Shown: positions 24,901 to 31,149, counted from the first letter of the stretch. The stretch: DNA of 64,000 nucleotides from Aricia agestis (GCF_905147365.1 NC_056408.1:16120001-16184000), one strand, 5' to 3'. A program made the numbers and translations. Notes: a model not told the origin generated them from the letters alone.

Positions 24901-26699
24901 TATGTGTTGACTGCAGTCTGCATGACGCATGTATCCGACATTCGATAACATTACTGTCATACAGTGACATATAGTGAAAAACTTTAAGGAGTGCATGTGT
25001 CTCTTAATAGAGCTCGCTGTAGATGTTCTTTAGAGGGTAACTTTGTTTCTGATTAATGTATGGGTAAATTCATGACGGTGAGGCATTTCTTATAGAAATA
25101 TAGCTTACAATGAAAACCTGATTTTTTGGCCCTTTTTGCTCTATATCAATAATTGCAACAGGTAGACACTTGATAATTTCACAAAAGCCTTTATTATAAG
25201 TGTACTTTAATAATTAATAATAATATTAAAATAAATAAAAAATTAAGGGTTCTCTCATACAAAGAACACAATTTTTGGCCTATTTTTGCTCTAAACACAA
25301 ATAAGACACGATATTAAGTTTGTTATAGTATAAATTAATGAATATAGTGGAAAAAATGCACGTAAAATATTATTGTGTTTTATTTGTGTTTAACCCTAGA
25401 GTGGGCGCGCTATGAGCATTTTGCCGCCCGCGCTGAAAAATCGTTAATAATTCGTAAAACAATAGCTCGTTAGTCTCGCGCTTTATGGTAGCTGCCCTTA
25501 ATCTCGTTAGCTATGCGTGCTGAAAATCTGGACGCCGTCAGAACACGGGGGCCCGCTTAAAGTTAAGGTTCTTACCATCAGGTGTCGCGGGGCGGCAAAT
25601 TGCTCACCGCGCGCCCACTGACGTAGGTCAAAATGTTGACATTATTTTTTCCAAAGTTCCAATACTGACTTTATTTTATGGTGGATTGGTTGTAAAAACA
25701 ATTTTAATTATACAACTTAATAGTATTAAGTAGTAGCAACGTAGTATTTGAAAGATTTCTTTAAAATACTAAATCAATTGCTAAGGTGCCAGTCAAGTCA
25801 TAATAAATGACCACAAGGTCTTCTCTAGACACATTTCATATTTCTTTGAGGAACCAAATTACTTGATTTTTACAAGCAAACCTAGCATCATCTTTCAAGA
25901 AGGTAGATGGATCTTCCATCGCCTATATTTCTGTGAAAATAAAATATAATCTTTGAAAATATGAGCACTAAAAAGGGTGTTGCCAGATGGCCAAAGTTGC
26001 TGTGCAATGAACATTGCTTATACTTTTGTGAAGACTGTTCAGATAAAACATATCCTGCAGATAAGGAAAACATATAATTTTTATCATTTTTTCTTAAATT
26101 TTTCAGTATTACTGGGTATTATTTAGGACAAAGTAAAAAAGTCAGTAAAAATATGAAGTTTTCTAAAATGTTTTGTAAGCCAAAGTCCTTAAAACAGATT
26201 TTAATAAATATGGTGAATTATCAATTGTTATTTGTGTATTATTTAAATCGTGTCAAAATAAATTAATGGTATTGCTTAATTCCTACTAAAAATAACTAAA
26301 GAAAAGGAGCGGCAAAATGCTCGACACGCGCCCTCTCTAGGGTTAAAATAAATTTTCACCAAGAACCGACAGTACAATCAATTAAAATACATAAAATTGA
26401 TTGTATATATTTCCTCTATAACGGTACGGAACCCTTCAAGCGATTGATTTCACTTGGCCGATTATTATGTAACACTAACTGCCGCACTCAAAGACGAACG
26501 TCAATTACTTAAATGTAATTAGTTTAAAATTTTGACACCCCAAACATCTGTCAAACTCTTCATTAAATTGAAGCCATGTGTTTCAGCGGGCACGGACGGC
26601 TCGGGTTCGGGTGCGTCCGGCCAGGCGCCGGTGTCGATATCGTCGCGCGGCCGCGTACGCAAGCTGACCGCCAAGGCGCGCGGCCTGCTCCGCGACTGA
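3104..26699 (+). CDS. BRWD3: BRWD3/PHIP-family bromodomain and WD-repeat protein, 3' half (17 exons joined)
   Basis: The joined exons are 3104-3191, 3815-3935, 4897-5022, 5378-5511, 5897-5984, 14628-14811, 15274-15425, 15857-16064, 16808-16945, 17263-17334, 17858-17970, 18285-18359, 20596-20672, 21291-21440, 22051-22108, 24668-24854 and 26587-26699. They total 2084 nt, and all 16 junctions are GT/AG with matching phases. The product is 693 residues, numbered here from the first full codon: Tudor-like segment 1-69, bromodomain 1 about 70-160, basic linker 186-215, bromodomain 2 about 218-320, then an Arg/Ser/Asp/Glu-rich tail. Family members are nuclear chromatin readers and CUL4-DDB1 substrate receptors. 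The N-terminal WD40 propeller must lie upstream of the window. The match to PHIP/BRWD is strong across the Tudor-like and bromodomain exons and at the extreme C-terminus (VRKLTAKARGLLRD). The choice of BRWD3 over PHIP or BRWD1 follows the usual insect name; insects generally carry one such gene. Confidence 0.93.
3600..3795. mobile_element. Short TIR element (MITE) next to a BRWD3 exon
   Basis: The inverted ends match for about 30 bp: TAAGACTAGGGTTACACG at 3600 and the complement of CGTGTAACTAGGCTTA ending 3795, each continuing into a shared TCAGTCTGGCATCAGT block. The outer TA dinucleotides fit a TA target duplication. It ends 19 nt before the exon at 3815. Confidence 0.7.
3815..3935 (+). CDS. 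BRWD3: BRWD3 exon, Tudor-like segment to bromodomain 1 linker
   Basis: The acceptor follows a TG-rich tract (TGTGTGTGTAG) and the donor is CTCAG/GTACT. It encodes residues 29-69, ending HDWPSRACATIANHISQ. The phase joins the previous exon through a split Arg codon and ends in phase 0. A MITE ends only 19 nt upstream of this exon. Confidence 0.9.
4488..4878. mobile_element. MITE with TA-type ends next to a BRWD3 exon
   Basis: The ends TAAGGCATCCATTACACG (4488) and CGTGTAATGGATGCCTTA (4878) are perfect inverted repeats. Two further internal inverted pairs (ACGGTAGGTT/AACCTACCGT; GGTTGCATGAAG/CTTCATGCAACC) suggest a multi-hairpin fold. It ends 18 nt before the exon at 4897. Confidence 0.78.
4897..5022 (+). 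CDS. BRWD3: BRWD3 exon, bromodomain 1 N-terminal half
   Basis: It encodes VMTLSAAEPFVAPVDLQLYP and onward to RARFENK (residues 70-111), the ZA loop of bromodomain 1. The family equivalent begins KVMELSIAEPFVAPVDLELYP, so the GTG valine is the natural first codon and fixes the acceptor at TGTAAG/GTG. This acceptor has no visible polypyrimidine tract; a MITE ends 18 nt upstream. Confidence 0.9.
5378..5511 (+). CDS. BRWD3: BRWD3 exon, bromodomain 1 C-terminal half
   Basis: It has a clean acceptor (TTTTTTCAG) and donor (ATCAG/GTGAAT). It encodes FYRRAAAAQFDARYLASNAE and onward to LLLYII (residues 112-156). The acetyl-lysine-binding asparagine is N134 in QFNESHSPIV, so the pocket residue is retained. 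Confidence 0.93.
5897..5984 (+). CDS. BRWD3: BRWD3 exon, post-bromodomain 1 linker
   Basis: Acceptor TTGCAG and donor CCAAG/GTTTG. It encodes SNWEDVDVVAKYHELAASYH and onward to LATK (residues 156-185), which packs after bromodomain 1 in the family. It is followed by an 8.6 kb intron holding the antisense LINE. Confidence 0.9.
5985..7100. other. Intron sequence without a gene
   Basis: AT-rich BRWD3 intron sequence. Apart from the hairpin at 6289-6387 I see no exon-like or element-like structure. Confidence 0.5.
6289..6387. repeat. Perfect 47-bp hairpin, 5-nt loop
   Basis: Arms 6289-6335 and 6341-6387 are exact reverse complements, starting GGGGCCTATTATGAGCTC, with loop TGACT. A second, looser palindromic unit with the same CATGAGCTCTTAAA motif follows at 6388-6480. 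Confidence 0.92.
7110..8215 (+). repeat. Diverged tandem segmental duplication in intron
   Basis: A block of about 550 bp at 7110-7675 (GTGTTATTTCACAAACTATT, CACCAAAGAGGTAAAT, CACTTTTTCATTTATAAC) is repeated in the same order and orientation at 7725-8210, with substitutions and small indels. It is AT-rich with no coding potential. Confidence 0.75.
8220..8253. repeat. Perfect 15-bp hairpin, 4-nt loop
   Basis: Arms AATACATGAGGACTT and AAGTCCTCATGTATT flank TAGT, just after the tandem duplication. Confidence 0.8.
8260..9940. other. Intron sequence without a gene
   Basis: AT-rich intron. A short inverted pair TGTGAGTAT/ATACTCACA occurs near 8381-8404. I see no open frame or recognisable element. 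Confidence 0.5.
9976..12924 (-). CDS. LINE ORF2: APE endonuclease and reverse transcriptase
   Basis: A 982-residue open frame with no internal stop. The N-terminal 30-250 region is an APE-type nuclease, with LTEVNI (acidic catalytic residue), RRGGGIIIYV, LGDININ, SCIDHIF and a terminal LADHRIT. About 480-770 is reverse transcriptase: YRPITILPVLNKIVEK, GFQPNKSTT, FIDYSKAFDTLRHDLL, GTAQGSVIGP and the catalytic LYQFADD near residue 690. The C-terminus has a CHECL..NSHC cysteine/histidine stretch and a YGLSSYG thumb motif. Length and motifs suggest a functional or recently active enzyme. The start is 55 nt downstream of the ORF1 stop. Confidence 0.88.
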   Translation of the reverse strand: MDSIQENNIIELHNCLDYSNFKKYLPKNQININIIHVNIRSLIKNYSQIEQLIISNPSIDVLILTEVNITENIKSMYNIHGYTMYSELRVGRRGGGIIIYVKNKYKFTRHKNTTAHCECLMGTITHTSYSITLCAVYRPPNCDKYQFLREIENILRKHSTDLIVLGDININTKIENPIKKSYLNMMSGLGLSCGITDYTRIENINGYTTKSCIDHIFIRSPMKDVYTAALGSVLADHRITVATIISGGLIQGDPSYITRIDNKKLFDFLNKVNWNCTKSMHCPNEIYNFIRKNFNDAYSQSKYTQKVSNSNRNNNKWINKNIKTLIKKRDQLYAKWLKDIGNIELRLKYNKLRNKTNKIINNSKNYFIKSEIIKYKNNGKKLWQIINNITGKTINSIDKFIFKAFSSVNDTKTLVNNFAYQFQSNVKALIPNCTQKLLDEDAYTTMVDRSMYFPKATNRDVYNVIRKMNPYKSPGIDNIRAMDIITLSDRIVDTIKRFINTIISTGRYPNALKTGIIRPIHKGGSTQDYAQYRPITILPVLNKIVEKFICEKIQNFYTKNNILCTEQFGFQPNKSTTMLLSHFTDEINYNLNDRQHVILIFIDYSKAFDTLRHDLLIKRLESSGLRGKILEWCKDYLDDRSYQVMIDNLFSDIIPVEDGTAQGSVIGPKHYLAYVNDLKNVVKHCKLYQFADDTCLVATDKDISLAKSKIQTDFTAICKWSHDSGLVLNPNKTKLIHVRSRHKNEENIEVIAHCHECLHTPNSHCTRDCVKINQVTEHTYLGLVIDHKFNWENHINKVCDKLRIILSKFYIIQHSVPRNILLLTYKTLVESLIAYGLSSYGRTYKSYLDHIYNIQYRILKLIVSPKIKNHYSDNPLGLFRYCGVLPIHTKVEYALLTEQYFRNDIQSLKSHHKFTRSIALKKLCTPKFNNEYGKRTSLYIIPHLINNLPEYTKKKITKRNIKHVLKPYYFDKLEGQFNNICT
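12980..13953 (-). pseudogene. LINE ORF1 (PHD-like finger), one frameshift
   Basis: The start codon is at 13953. The N-terminus has CYSCDK..CSYCQ..H..C..CREC spacing typical of a PHD-type zinc finger. A coiled coil (VIHLENLNKSLVLRTDYLEQ) follows, then the start of an RRM-like segment (IEIQGIP). The frame stops at 13378 but the downstream frame (12980-13336) continues the expected ORF1 C-terminus. The break falls at a C6 run (G6 at about 13387-13392 on the + strand), consistent with loss of a single base there. A sequencing error in the homopolymer is a real alternative. Confidence 0.75.
14292..14454. mobile_element. Palindromic MITE
   Basis: The ends are inverted: GGCCTGTATAAATAGTCAGT versus ACTGACTATTTATACCGGCC, continuing into GATGC..CGGTCTCAAGAC and GTCTTGAGACCG..GCATC. 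It abuts a truncated Helitron. Confidence 0.7.
14456..14621 (-). mobile_element. Truncated Helitron ending 6 nt before a BRWD3 exon
   Basis: The reverse complement begins TCCAGACTAACATTAATAAC and contains CGCTGAACCGATTTTGCTG, matching the 34770 and 54766 copies. The A/TC 5' junction lies at 14621/14622. The CTAG end is lost against the palindromic MITE. Confidence 0.6.
14628..14811 (+). CDS. BRWD3: BRWD3 exon, basic linker and start of bromodomain 2
   Basis: It encodes a basic KRTKEKRRGRVGRPKGRR linker, then WRAACASLLRELCASADAEP and FRAPVSPAQAP (residues 186-247), the first helix and ZA loop of bromodomain 2. The acceptor ATTTCAG lies 6 nt after the end of a reverse-oriented Helitron copy. 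Confidence 0.92.
15274..15425 (+). CDS. BRWD3: BRWD3 exon, bromodomain 2 core
   Basis: It encodes DYLTIVSRPMDLGTVSTRL and onward to NSRLYNTNKRSR (residues 247-297). The PMDLGT motif is canonical. N291, directly after Y290, sits at the acetyl-lysine pocket position. Confidence 0.94.
15857..16064 (+). CDS. BRWD3: BRWD3 exon, last helix of bromodomain 2 and basic tail
   Basis: It starts IYSMTVRLSSLFEALW, which matches the IYSMTLRLSALFE block that closes bromodomain 2 in PHIP/BRWD proteins. A strongly basic Arg/His-rich stretch follows (residues 298-367). Acceptor CCTTAG; donor GATG/GTGAAT. Confidence 0.92.
16228..16452. mobile_element. Probable MITE
   Basis: The ends CTACACTGCGCACTTTC and the complement of GGCACAGTGTGGA are imperfect inverted repeats. 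Interior palindromes are ATTGGCG/CGCCAAT and GGGCATGC/GCATGCC. Confidence 0.4.
16466..16650 (+). mobile_element. Non-autonomous Helitron (185 bp)
   Basis: 5' A/TCCATACCAACATTATAG; 3' GACATCTAG/T. Same family as 34770-34970 and 54766-54973. Confidence 0.65.
16808..16945 (+). CDS. BRWD3: BRWD3 exon, Ser/Glu-rich tail
   Basis: It encodes CERAESAANGSCSSESEPLA and onward to SSDSDAPLRPAAK (residues 367-413). GC content is high against AT-rich introns. Acceptor GTTATAG; donor AAAG/GTACT. The phase fits on both sides. Confidence 0.85.
17263..17334 (+). CDS. BRWD3: BRWD3 exon, Lys/Ser-rich tail
   Basis: A 72-nt exon encoding KGIGKKSKSGPSGASSSTSR and VPP (residues 413-437). Acceptor TATACAG; donor CCCA/GTGAGT. 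Both phases match the neighbours. Confidence 0.82.
17366..17611. mobile_element. MITE with GTCCACAC ends
   Basis: AGTCCACACGGCGCGTCGCG at about 17371 and the complement of CGCGCTGTGTGGACT at about 17610 form the terminal repeats. The interior is rich in GACGCAGC-type repeats. It lies in a BRWD3 intron. Confidence 0.6.
17858..17970 (+). CDS. BRWD3: BRWD3 exon, acidic DDHDS repeats
   Basis: It encodes PDYTETNGAASQ followed by a low-complexity SDDHDS repeat (residues 437-474). A clear acceptor AATTTAG follows a T9 tract; the donor is AGAG/GTAACT. Confidence 0.85.
17986..18140. mobile_element. Short GC-rich MITE
   Basis: GCTGATCGCACATT and AAGTGTGTGATCATC are imperfect inverted ends around repeated GCGCGTACGGTGCG motifs. 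Confidence 0.45.
18285..18359 (+). CDS. BRWD3: BRWD3 exon, acidic tail
   Basis: It encodes VVEEELADDEVQLEYEPPAH and TRKRK (residues 475-499). Acceptor CTTTTAG; donor AAAA/GTGAGT; phase 0 at both ends. Confidence 0.85.
18534..20226 (+). mobile_element. Cluster of four (GTCT)n-bearing Helitron-like repeats
   Basis: Four heads of the type AATATTATAAATGCGAAAGT followed by (GTCT)n and ACGCCAAAACTACTGAACCG start near 18534, 18905, 19257 and 19580. Copies 1 and 2 (18534-18860 and 18905-19256) are near-identical through a unique tail carrying CTGGGTTCGAGTCCC, an RNA polymerase III B-box-like motif. The last copy ends GTCGCGGGCAACAGCTAG/T at 20226. Microsatellite-carrying repeats of this kind are known in Lepidoptera. 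Confidence 0.7.
20314..20519 (-). mobile_element. Non-autonomous Helitron (206 bp)
   Basis: The reverse complement begins A/TCTATATATATAAAACTC and ends GCCGCGGGCAAAAGCTCG/T. Its partner copy is 59108-59340. Both end CTCG instead of the usual CTAG. Confidence 0.65.
20596..20672 (+). CDS. BRWD3: BRWD3 exon, basic tail
   Basis: It encodes RKRRRRLSSGSYTQSNRKQR and KLHPK (residues 500-525), a likely nuclear-localisation type basic cluster (inference). Acceptor TTTGCAG; donor AACG/GTAAGA. Confidence 0.84.
21291..21440 (+). CDS. BRWD3: BRWD3 exon, Ser-rich tail
   Basis: It encodes RTREPRESGSWSSSSSSWWS and onward to SDDDAPLTHY (residues 525-575), including a TCG-repeat serine run. Acceptor TACGTAG; donor TACAG/GTAAC. 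Arg-rich open frames on either strand here are shadows. Confidence 0.85.
21474..21592. mobile_element. Short MITE with CCCAATTTCACC ends
   Basis: AAAGCCCAATTTCACCAA opposes the complement of TCGGTGAAATAGGGTCTTA. It is related to the ends of the element at 751-1541. Confidence 0.55.
21757..21930. mobile_element. MITE (family E) copy 1
   Basis: The ends CATAGGGCCAGGCC and the complement of GACCTAGCCCATAGG flank GACGCCGCAACGCAGTGTAG-type motifs. A second copy lies at 28226-28390. Confidence 0.6.
22051..22108 (+). CDS. BRWD3: BRWD3 exon, short tail exon
   Basis: A 58-nt exon encoding RQRQEDEPGPSRPLRTYSKR (residues 575-594). Acceptor ATTTTAG; donor AGAGG/GTAAGT. The phase is consistent with both neighbours. 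Confidence 0.82.
22228..22412. mobile_element. Short inverted-end repeat (CGACTTCAAA)
   Basis: ATCGACTTCAAAAAAGGAGG at the left and TTTGAAGTCGGGTTTTT at the right are inverted. A fragment recurs at 53802-53835. Confidence 0.5.
22663..24594. mobile_element. hAT-like element with 8-bp target duplication
   Basis: CTAGAAAT at 22655-22662 and 24595-24602 is the target duplication. The terminal repeats are TAGGGTTGTTGAGGA and TCCTCAGCAACCCTA. The subterminal regions (22680-22815, 24460-24590) are dense GAGGAAGCGGA-type purine repeats. The body is mostly the LINE fragment, with no hAT transposase. Confidence 0.8.
22980..24290 (+). pseudogene. Broken RNase H-bearing LINE 3' region
   Basis: Fragments in shifting frames read SVQRMACLIITGALSSIPTA, VWFTDGSRKE, GEFATVFQAEVFAIIGC, then IHLVWVPGHSNVPGNETADE (the WVPGH..GNE.AD signature of RNase H), FCEEEDETPIHLLLDCPALL and a stop at 24285. 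Several frameshifts and a stop break it. The reverse transcriptase part is absent. The last 45 codons recur at 47926-48065. Upstream, 22829-22980 holds CTAGCGGACCC-type Helitron-like sequence. Confidence 0.8.
24668..24854 (+). CDS. BRWD3: BRWD3 exon, Gln/Arg-rich tail
   Basis: It encodes GGVSLRSRLSPRRYNEDSEE and onward through a Gln-rich coiled segment to DYFNGHAH (residues 595-657). The acceptor TTATCAG lies 27 nt after a Helitron 3' terminus; donor CACG/GTCAGT. Confidence 0.86.
25085..25300 (-). repeat. Fragment of dispersed repeat family A
   Basis: Reverse-oriented pieces of the family: TTTTTGGCCCTTTTTGCTC and CACAATTTTTGGCCTATTTT, with the interior scrambled. Full copies are at 33954 and 41904. 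Confidence 0.55.
25394..26342. mobile_element. piggyBac-like element with TTAA duplication
   Basis: TTAA at 25390-25393 and 26343-26346 flanks CCCTAGAGTGGGCGC and GCGCCCTCTCTAGGG, classic piggyBac-type ends; GGCAAAATGCTC subterminal repeats extend them. Length is 949 bp. A short + frame near 25958-26077 (KKGVARWPKLLCNEHC, FCEDC) might be a remnant of a cysteine-rich tail; this is weak. Confidence 0.78.
26587..26699 (+). CDS. BRWD3: BRWD3 terminal coding exon
   Basis: Acceptor GTGTTTCAG. It encodes GTDGSGSGASGQAPVSISSR and then GRVRKLTAKARGLLRD, ending in TGA at 26697-26699. A basic RxRKLTxKA block is also the C-terminal signature of vertebrate PHIP/BRWD proteins. Confidence 0.92.
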
Positions 26700-28850
26700 C
26701 CGCCCACACTCCGCCCACCGCCCCGTGCGCCCCGCCGTCTGTCTCCTATCTGCTCACTGCCACCTATGACGACTGTAGACTCGAATGTTAGTAATGTCAA
26801 AACAAATTCCGCTAAAACTGTAAATCTAACTGTGTTCTGATTGGCCGATTCTATTGTGCGGTAAACTGATAGTCTCTGTATCAGCCTGAGCGTGATTTGT
26901 TTTTTTTTATTATCAGTAGTAAAACTTGTTGTAGTTCGGAAGTATATTACACTTCTATCACAGTTATATGCTCGCTGGTTAGTGATGGTTTGATACAGTA
27001 GGTAACAAAACTTGCGGCCCTGGATATGTACTGTATTATTATTAATTTGTTAAGCACAGAAACGCGTGCTTGAATGAAAATTGTAACTTGCACATGGATA
27101 TAACTACATACTTCGATTAACTTGTTTTTGGAAATAGAAAAGCTACAAAGAGTGTGTTGGTTTAATATTAAACAAATTATTTTTTTAATTCCATGTAGTC
27201 TTCGCCTATACCTATTCTGAATCTAGACTGAATAATGATTATGCTAATGATTTATTTATTCTTTAAATTTCATTTCATAATATTCTTTAGATAAGAACGT
27301 CTCGACTATTGAAATCAGAACTTGTCAGGATTAAACTTAGACTTGTTTAAGTTTCTATAATAATTATTATAACGCACAAAATATTAATAAAAGACGACTA
27401 TAGTATTTTGAAATATTTGATGACAGAAAAAAGATGTTTACTTAAATGATTTTTAACGCATTATTTTTTTGGAAGTTCGGTAAGTTTACAGTTTTACACC
27501 CTGTATGTAGCCCTGTATAAAATATTATAATATAGAGCAATTTGAAGTAAAGGACTTGTGTCGGACAAAGTTACTTGTCCCGACAGACTGTTATCTAAAG
27601 TACCTGTTAACTTTGTATTAGCTTAATTTAGTTTAATTTTAGTTGATGTAAGTATTGATAATAATATTTTGATGCTCATTCACTCTGCATTAATAATGTT
27701 TTACATTATTTTAGCAATTTACTACTGCATTTGATCTCCAATTGTGAAGCAACCATATTATAGGCATCTGTTGTGCTTATCTCGTTAAATTCAAAGCCAG
27801 TATAGTACTTACTGGAACTTTCAGTACTTAACAGCTCAGCTAAGTTAAGTGTTACTTAGTCGCTACTCGCGTGTTCTATGTAATGTATCTACATACTTAT
27901 ACATCCTATAACATTATATGTTCAGAAATCAGAAAGCTTAAGTGTGATAAAGAAAGAACAGTGCTATCGTACAGTCCTAAATCCCAATGCTTAATTGTTT
28001 GTCATTGTGCATAATAAAATATCTAAGTTCTATATTATACATCCCGCAACAAAGCTATTTTATCAAGAATAACGTGTACTATTTTAGTACTTAAGAACAA
28101 ATACAGGTAAAATATGTAAAATAATCCTATACTGAAAATTTAAGGCCAATAAGACGTTTTTTATAACAATAATCGGATTGTCTCACAAACAAAGACATTA
28201 TTTACATAATATATTATATAAGTTTGTATGGGCAAGGCTACAACGCTGCGATGCGGCGTTGCATTGTAAAAATCTGCGACGTGACGCCGTAGAACGTAAC
28301 GTGGAAATTTTTATCAACATCGCATTTCTATGCGATGTTGTTTTTGAACTACGACGCCGCAACGCAGTATTGTGGCCTGATCCTATGGTATTGTTTTTTT
28401 GAGTTCTCTAAATGTTCTGTGTTGCCATTTAAGTTTCTAGTTACTTAGAAGTGGTCCAATTAAATACATTTGTGTTAACCGTAACGTATTATCATTATTT
28501 GTATTTGAATTTGAGTATGCTAATTCGTAAATCTTGTAATGTAAATACTATATACATATATATTATATAATTAAACATACTATCATGTGATTGAATTTGT
28601 GAATAAAATTTCGAAATTTTCGAAAGAAACTGTTACTTCTCGAATAAGTAAACTGTGTAATAAAATGTAAAAATGTTTGAATTAATATGTACCATTTAAA
28701 TAAACGAATTTTCAAGTTTGCAGCTGTGTTTATACATTATGTGGGACATAACTATTGTTATAAGATGTAAGTTTGTGGTGTTTATGTACATATGAAATTA
28801 CGAATGAACATGCCAAATGAATAAATAATTTTTATAAAATAAAATATAGT
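26700..28850 (+). other. BRWD3: BRWD3 3' UTR (approximate)
   Basis: AT-rich non-coding sequence after the stop, with no further exon-like block. Candidate poly(A) signals AATAAA occur at 28602-28607, 28699-28704 and 28820-28825. The end point is inferred, and an earlier cleavage site is possible. A MITE at about 28226-28390 lies inside it. Confidence 0.55.
28226..28390. mobile_element. MITE (family E) copy 2 in BRWD3 3' UTR
   Basis: ATGGGCAAGGCTACAACGC and the complement of GCAGTATTGTGGCCTGATCC bound it; the inner motif GACGCCGCAACGCAG matches 21757-21930. Confidence 0.6.
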
Positions 28851-28879
28851 ATTATTTCTAAACAGGGCAGGTAACTTCT

Positions 28880-29373
28880 GATAAACAATTATAGGCAGAG
28901 TCGAATCGACGCGTAATTTTTTTCGCCAATGCATATTCATTAATTTGTTCTTTTAAGTACAAATTTCTGCTATAAAAATATTATGGAAAAAAAAATCTTT
29001 GAAAATATTCGAAGAGTGAAACCGCGCGTCGACGCGAGTTTCCGTATTTTGTATTCGCGACGCTTCGACTGAAAATTAGTGATAACGCCATCGGCTGCTC
29101 GGTGCATCATCCTTTCGTTTTCTGTCTGTTTCTGACACAAACACGCACGGTGCCACCACGCCCCATGACCAGAACCACAACGTTCACGAGCGTCTACCAC
29201 TTTACGTGTATTATTTTCCTCCACAGATTACTAGTATATATTTGTAGATTTTCCTCTATGCACTTTACTGAATCGACCGACTTGACTCCTTGACAGTTCA
29301 CTGTATTGACTTTTTACTTCGACTTTGACTAGACTTTTGACCTGACGATATAAAGAAACGATGCTGAAAATTG
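28880..29373. other. Intergenic sequence
   Basis: It contains a possible small MITE (AGTCGAATCGACGCG at 28899 versus CGCGACGCTTCGACT at 29057) and otherwise nothing I can assign. Confidence 0.35.
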
Positions 29374-29377
29374 TATG

Positions 29378-30760
29378 TGTTACGCTCAAAGACCGAAAAC
29401 GCTCAGTGAGCGAAAAAATGGCTCACAACGCGTTGTGGTAATAGTGAAACGGCCACGACGCGTTCTGGTAATCACAGAAATACCACAAAGCGAAATTCGT
29501 GTCGTGGCTGACGTGCTATTCGACTACAATGCGTTGTGGTAATCGAGTAAAACCATGACGCGTTCTGAGCATTTAAAAACAGCCACGACGCGAATTCGTG
29601 TTGTGGCCCTAATAAAAACGGCCACGACGCGTTCTGAAACCAGGCCGTGTTACGCAGGAGTAATTTTATAGCGCTCAAGTGTGTGCGCAATACACAAGAG
29701 CACTCTGGCTTCAGTGAAACTAGGCCAGTTACGCAGGGGTAATTTTATAGTGCCCAAGTGTGTGCGCAATACACAAGAGCACGTTACGCAGGAGTAGTTT
29801 TATGATGCTCTTGTATATTGCGCACACACTTGGGTATTTTAAAATTACTCCTGCATAACGTGCTCTTGTGTATTGCGCACACACTTGGGCACTATTTTTT
29901 TTTAATTTTTTTTTAATTGCTTTTTATGAAATAAAGAGGCAAACGAGCAAACGGGTCACCTGATGGAAAGCAACTTCCGTCGCCCATGGACACTCGCAGG
30001 ATCACAAGAGCTGCAGGTGCGTTGCCGGCCTTTTAACACTAAATAGGGTAATAGGGGAGGGTAGGAATGGGAGGGGAAGGGAATAGGGGAGGGTAGGGAA
30101 GGGAATAGGGTAGGGGATTGGGCCTCCGGTAAACTCACTCACTCGGCGAAACACAGTGCAAGCGCTGTTTCACGCCGGTTTTCTGTGAGAACGTGGTATT
30201 TCTCCGGTCGAGCCGGCCCATTCGTGCCGAAGCATGGCTCTCCCACGTATCTACTATAAAATTACTCCTGCGTAACTGGCCTAGTTTCTTTGAAACTAGA
30301 GCGCTCTTGTATATTGCGCACACACTTGGGCACTATAAAACTACTCCTGCCTAACGTGCTCTTGTGTATTGCGCACACACTAAAGCACTATAAAATTACC
30401 CCTGCGTAACTGGCCTGGTTTCATTAAAACCAGAGTGCTCTTGTGTATTGCGCACATAGTTATGCGCTATAAAATTACTCCTGCGAAACACGGCCTGGTT
30501 TCAGAACGCGTCGTGGCCGTTTTCATTAGGGCCACAACACGAATTCGCGTCGTGGCTGTTTTTAAATGCTCAGAACGCGTCATGGTTTTACTCGATTACC
30601 ACAACGCGTTGTGGTCGAATAACACGTCAGCCACGACACGAATTTTGCTTTGTGGTATTTCTGTGATTACCAGAACGCGTCGTGGCCGTTTCACTATTAC
30701 CACAACGCGTTGTGAGCCATTTTTTCGCTCACTGAGCGTTTTCTGTCTTTGAGCGTAACA
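29378..30760. mobile_element. Foldback transposon with TATG duplication
   Basis: Arms of roughly 500 bp (29378-29895 and 30253-30760) are imperfect reverse complements. They start TGTTACGCTCAAAGAC and include GCTCACAACGCGTTGTGG, CCACGACGCGTTCTG and multiple GCGCAATACACAAGAGCAC units. TATG lies directly outside both ends (29374-29377, 30761-30764). No transposase is present. A SINE interrupts the centre. It sits between BRWD3 and SELENOS. Confidence 0.85.
29896..30252 (-). mobile_element. SINE (family B) copy 2 inside the foldback element
   Basis: It is flanked by ACTAT at 29891-29895 and 30253-30257, which restores the uninterrupted foldback sequence GGGCACTATAAAATTAC. Its head is TACGTGGGAGAGCCATGC and its tail has a T-rich (poly-A) run. 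Confidence 0.8.
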
Positions 30761-30764
30761 TATG

Positions 30765-31100
30765 CAACAAACAACAATACTGTTTTCCCATTTATAATTA
30801 CTTCATACTGGCCATCCGCCATGGCCATAGCCGAAGTGCCATAATAAGAAGAAAAAAAAGAAGAAGAAGAAGACATCTTGTCAAAACTACAACATAAACA
30901 CGTCATTGTTATTACTTAGATTTTATTTTTAAGTGAAGGATAAAAACTTTATTCAAATCTATTGAGAGTTAAAAAACTACTGTTAGGTACGGTAAATAAG
31001 TTTATTGTACTATATATTTAGTAAATAAATTTTTATCTAATTTTAATAATTACTTTTTGTAAACTTAATATTATTTCAAATTCTAATCTTTTTGGCAGGA
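30765..31100. other. Intergenic sequence upstream of SELENOS
   Basis: An AAGAAG simple repeat occurs near 30845-30872. The rest is AT-rich and should contain the SELENOS promoter. No core motif is clear. Confidence 0.4.
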
Positions 31101-31149
31101 AGTTCCAAACTGATATTACAGAAATTACTGTAGATCATTCTAGTATAAA

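Noticed and set aside
30697..30906. Ser-rich minus-strand frame upstream of SELENOS
   Set aside because: The serine run comes from an AAGAAG simple repeat at the edge of the foldback element.
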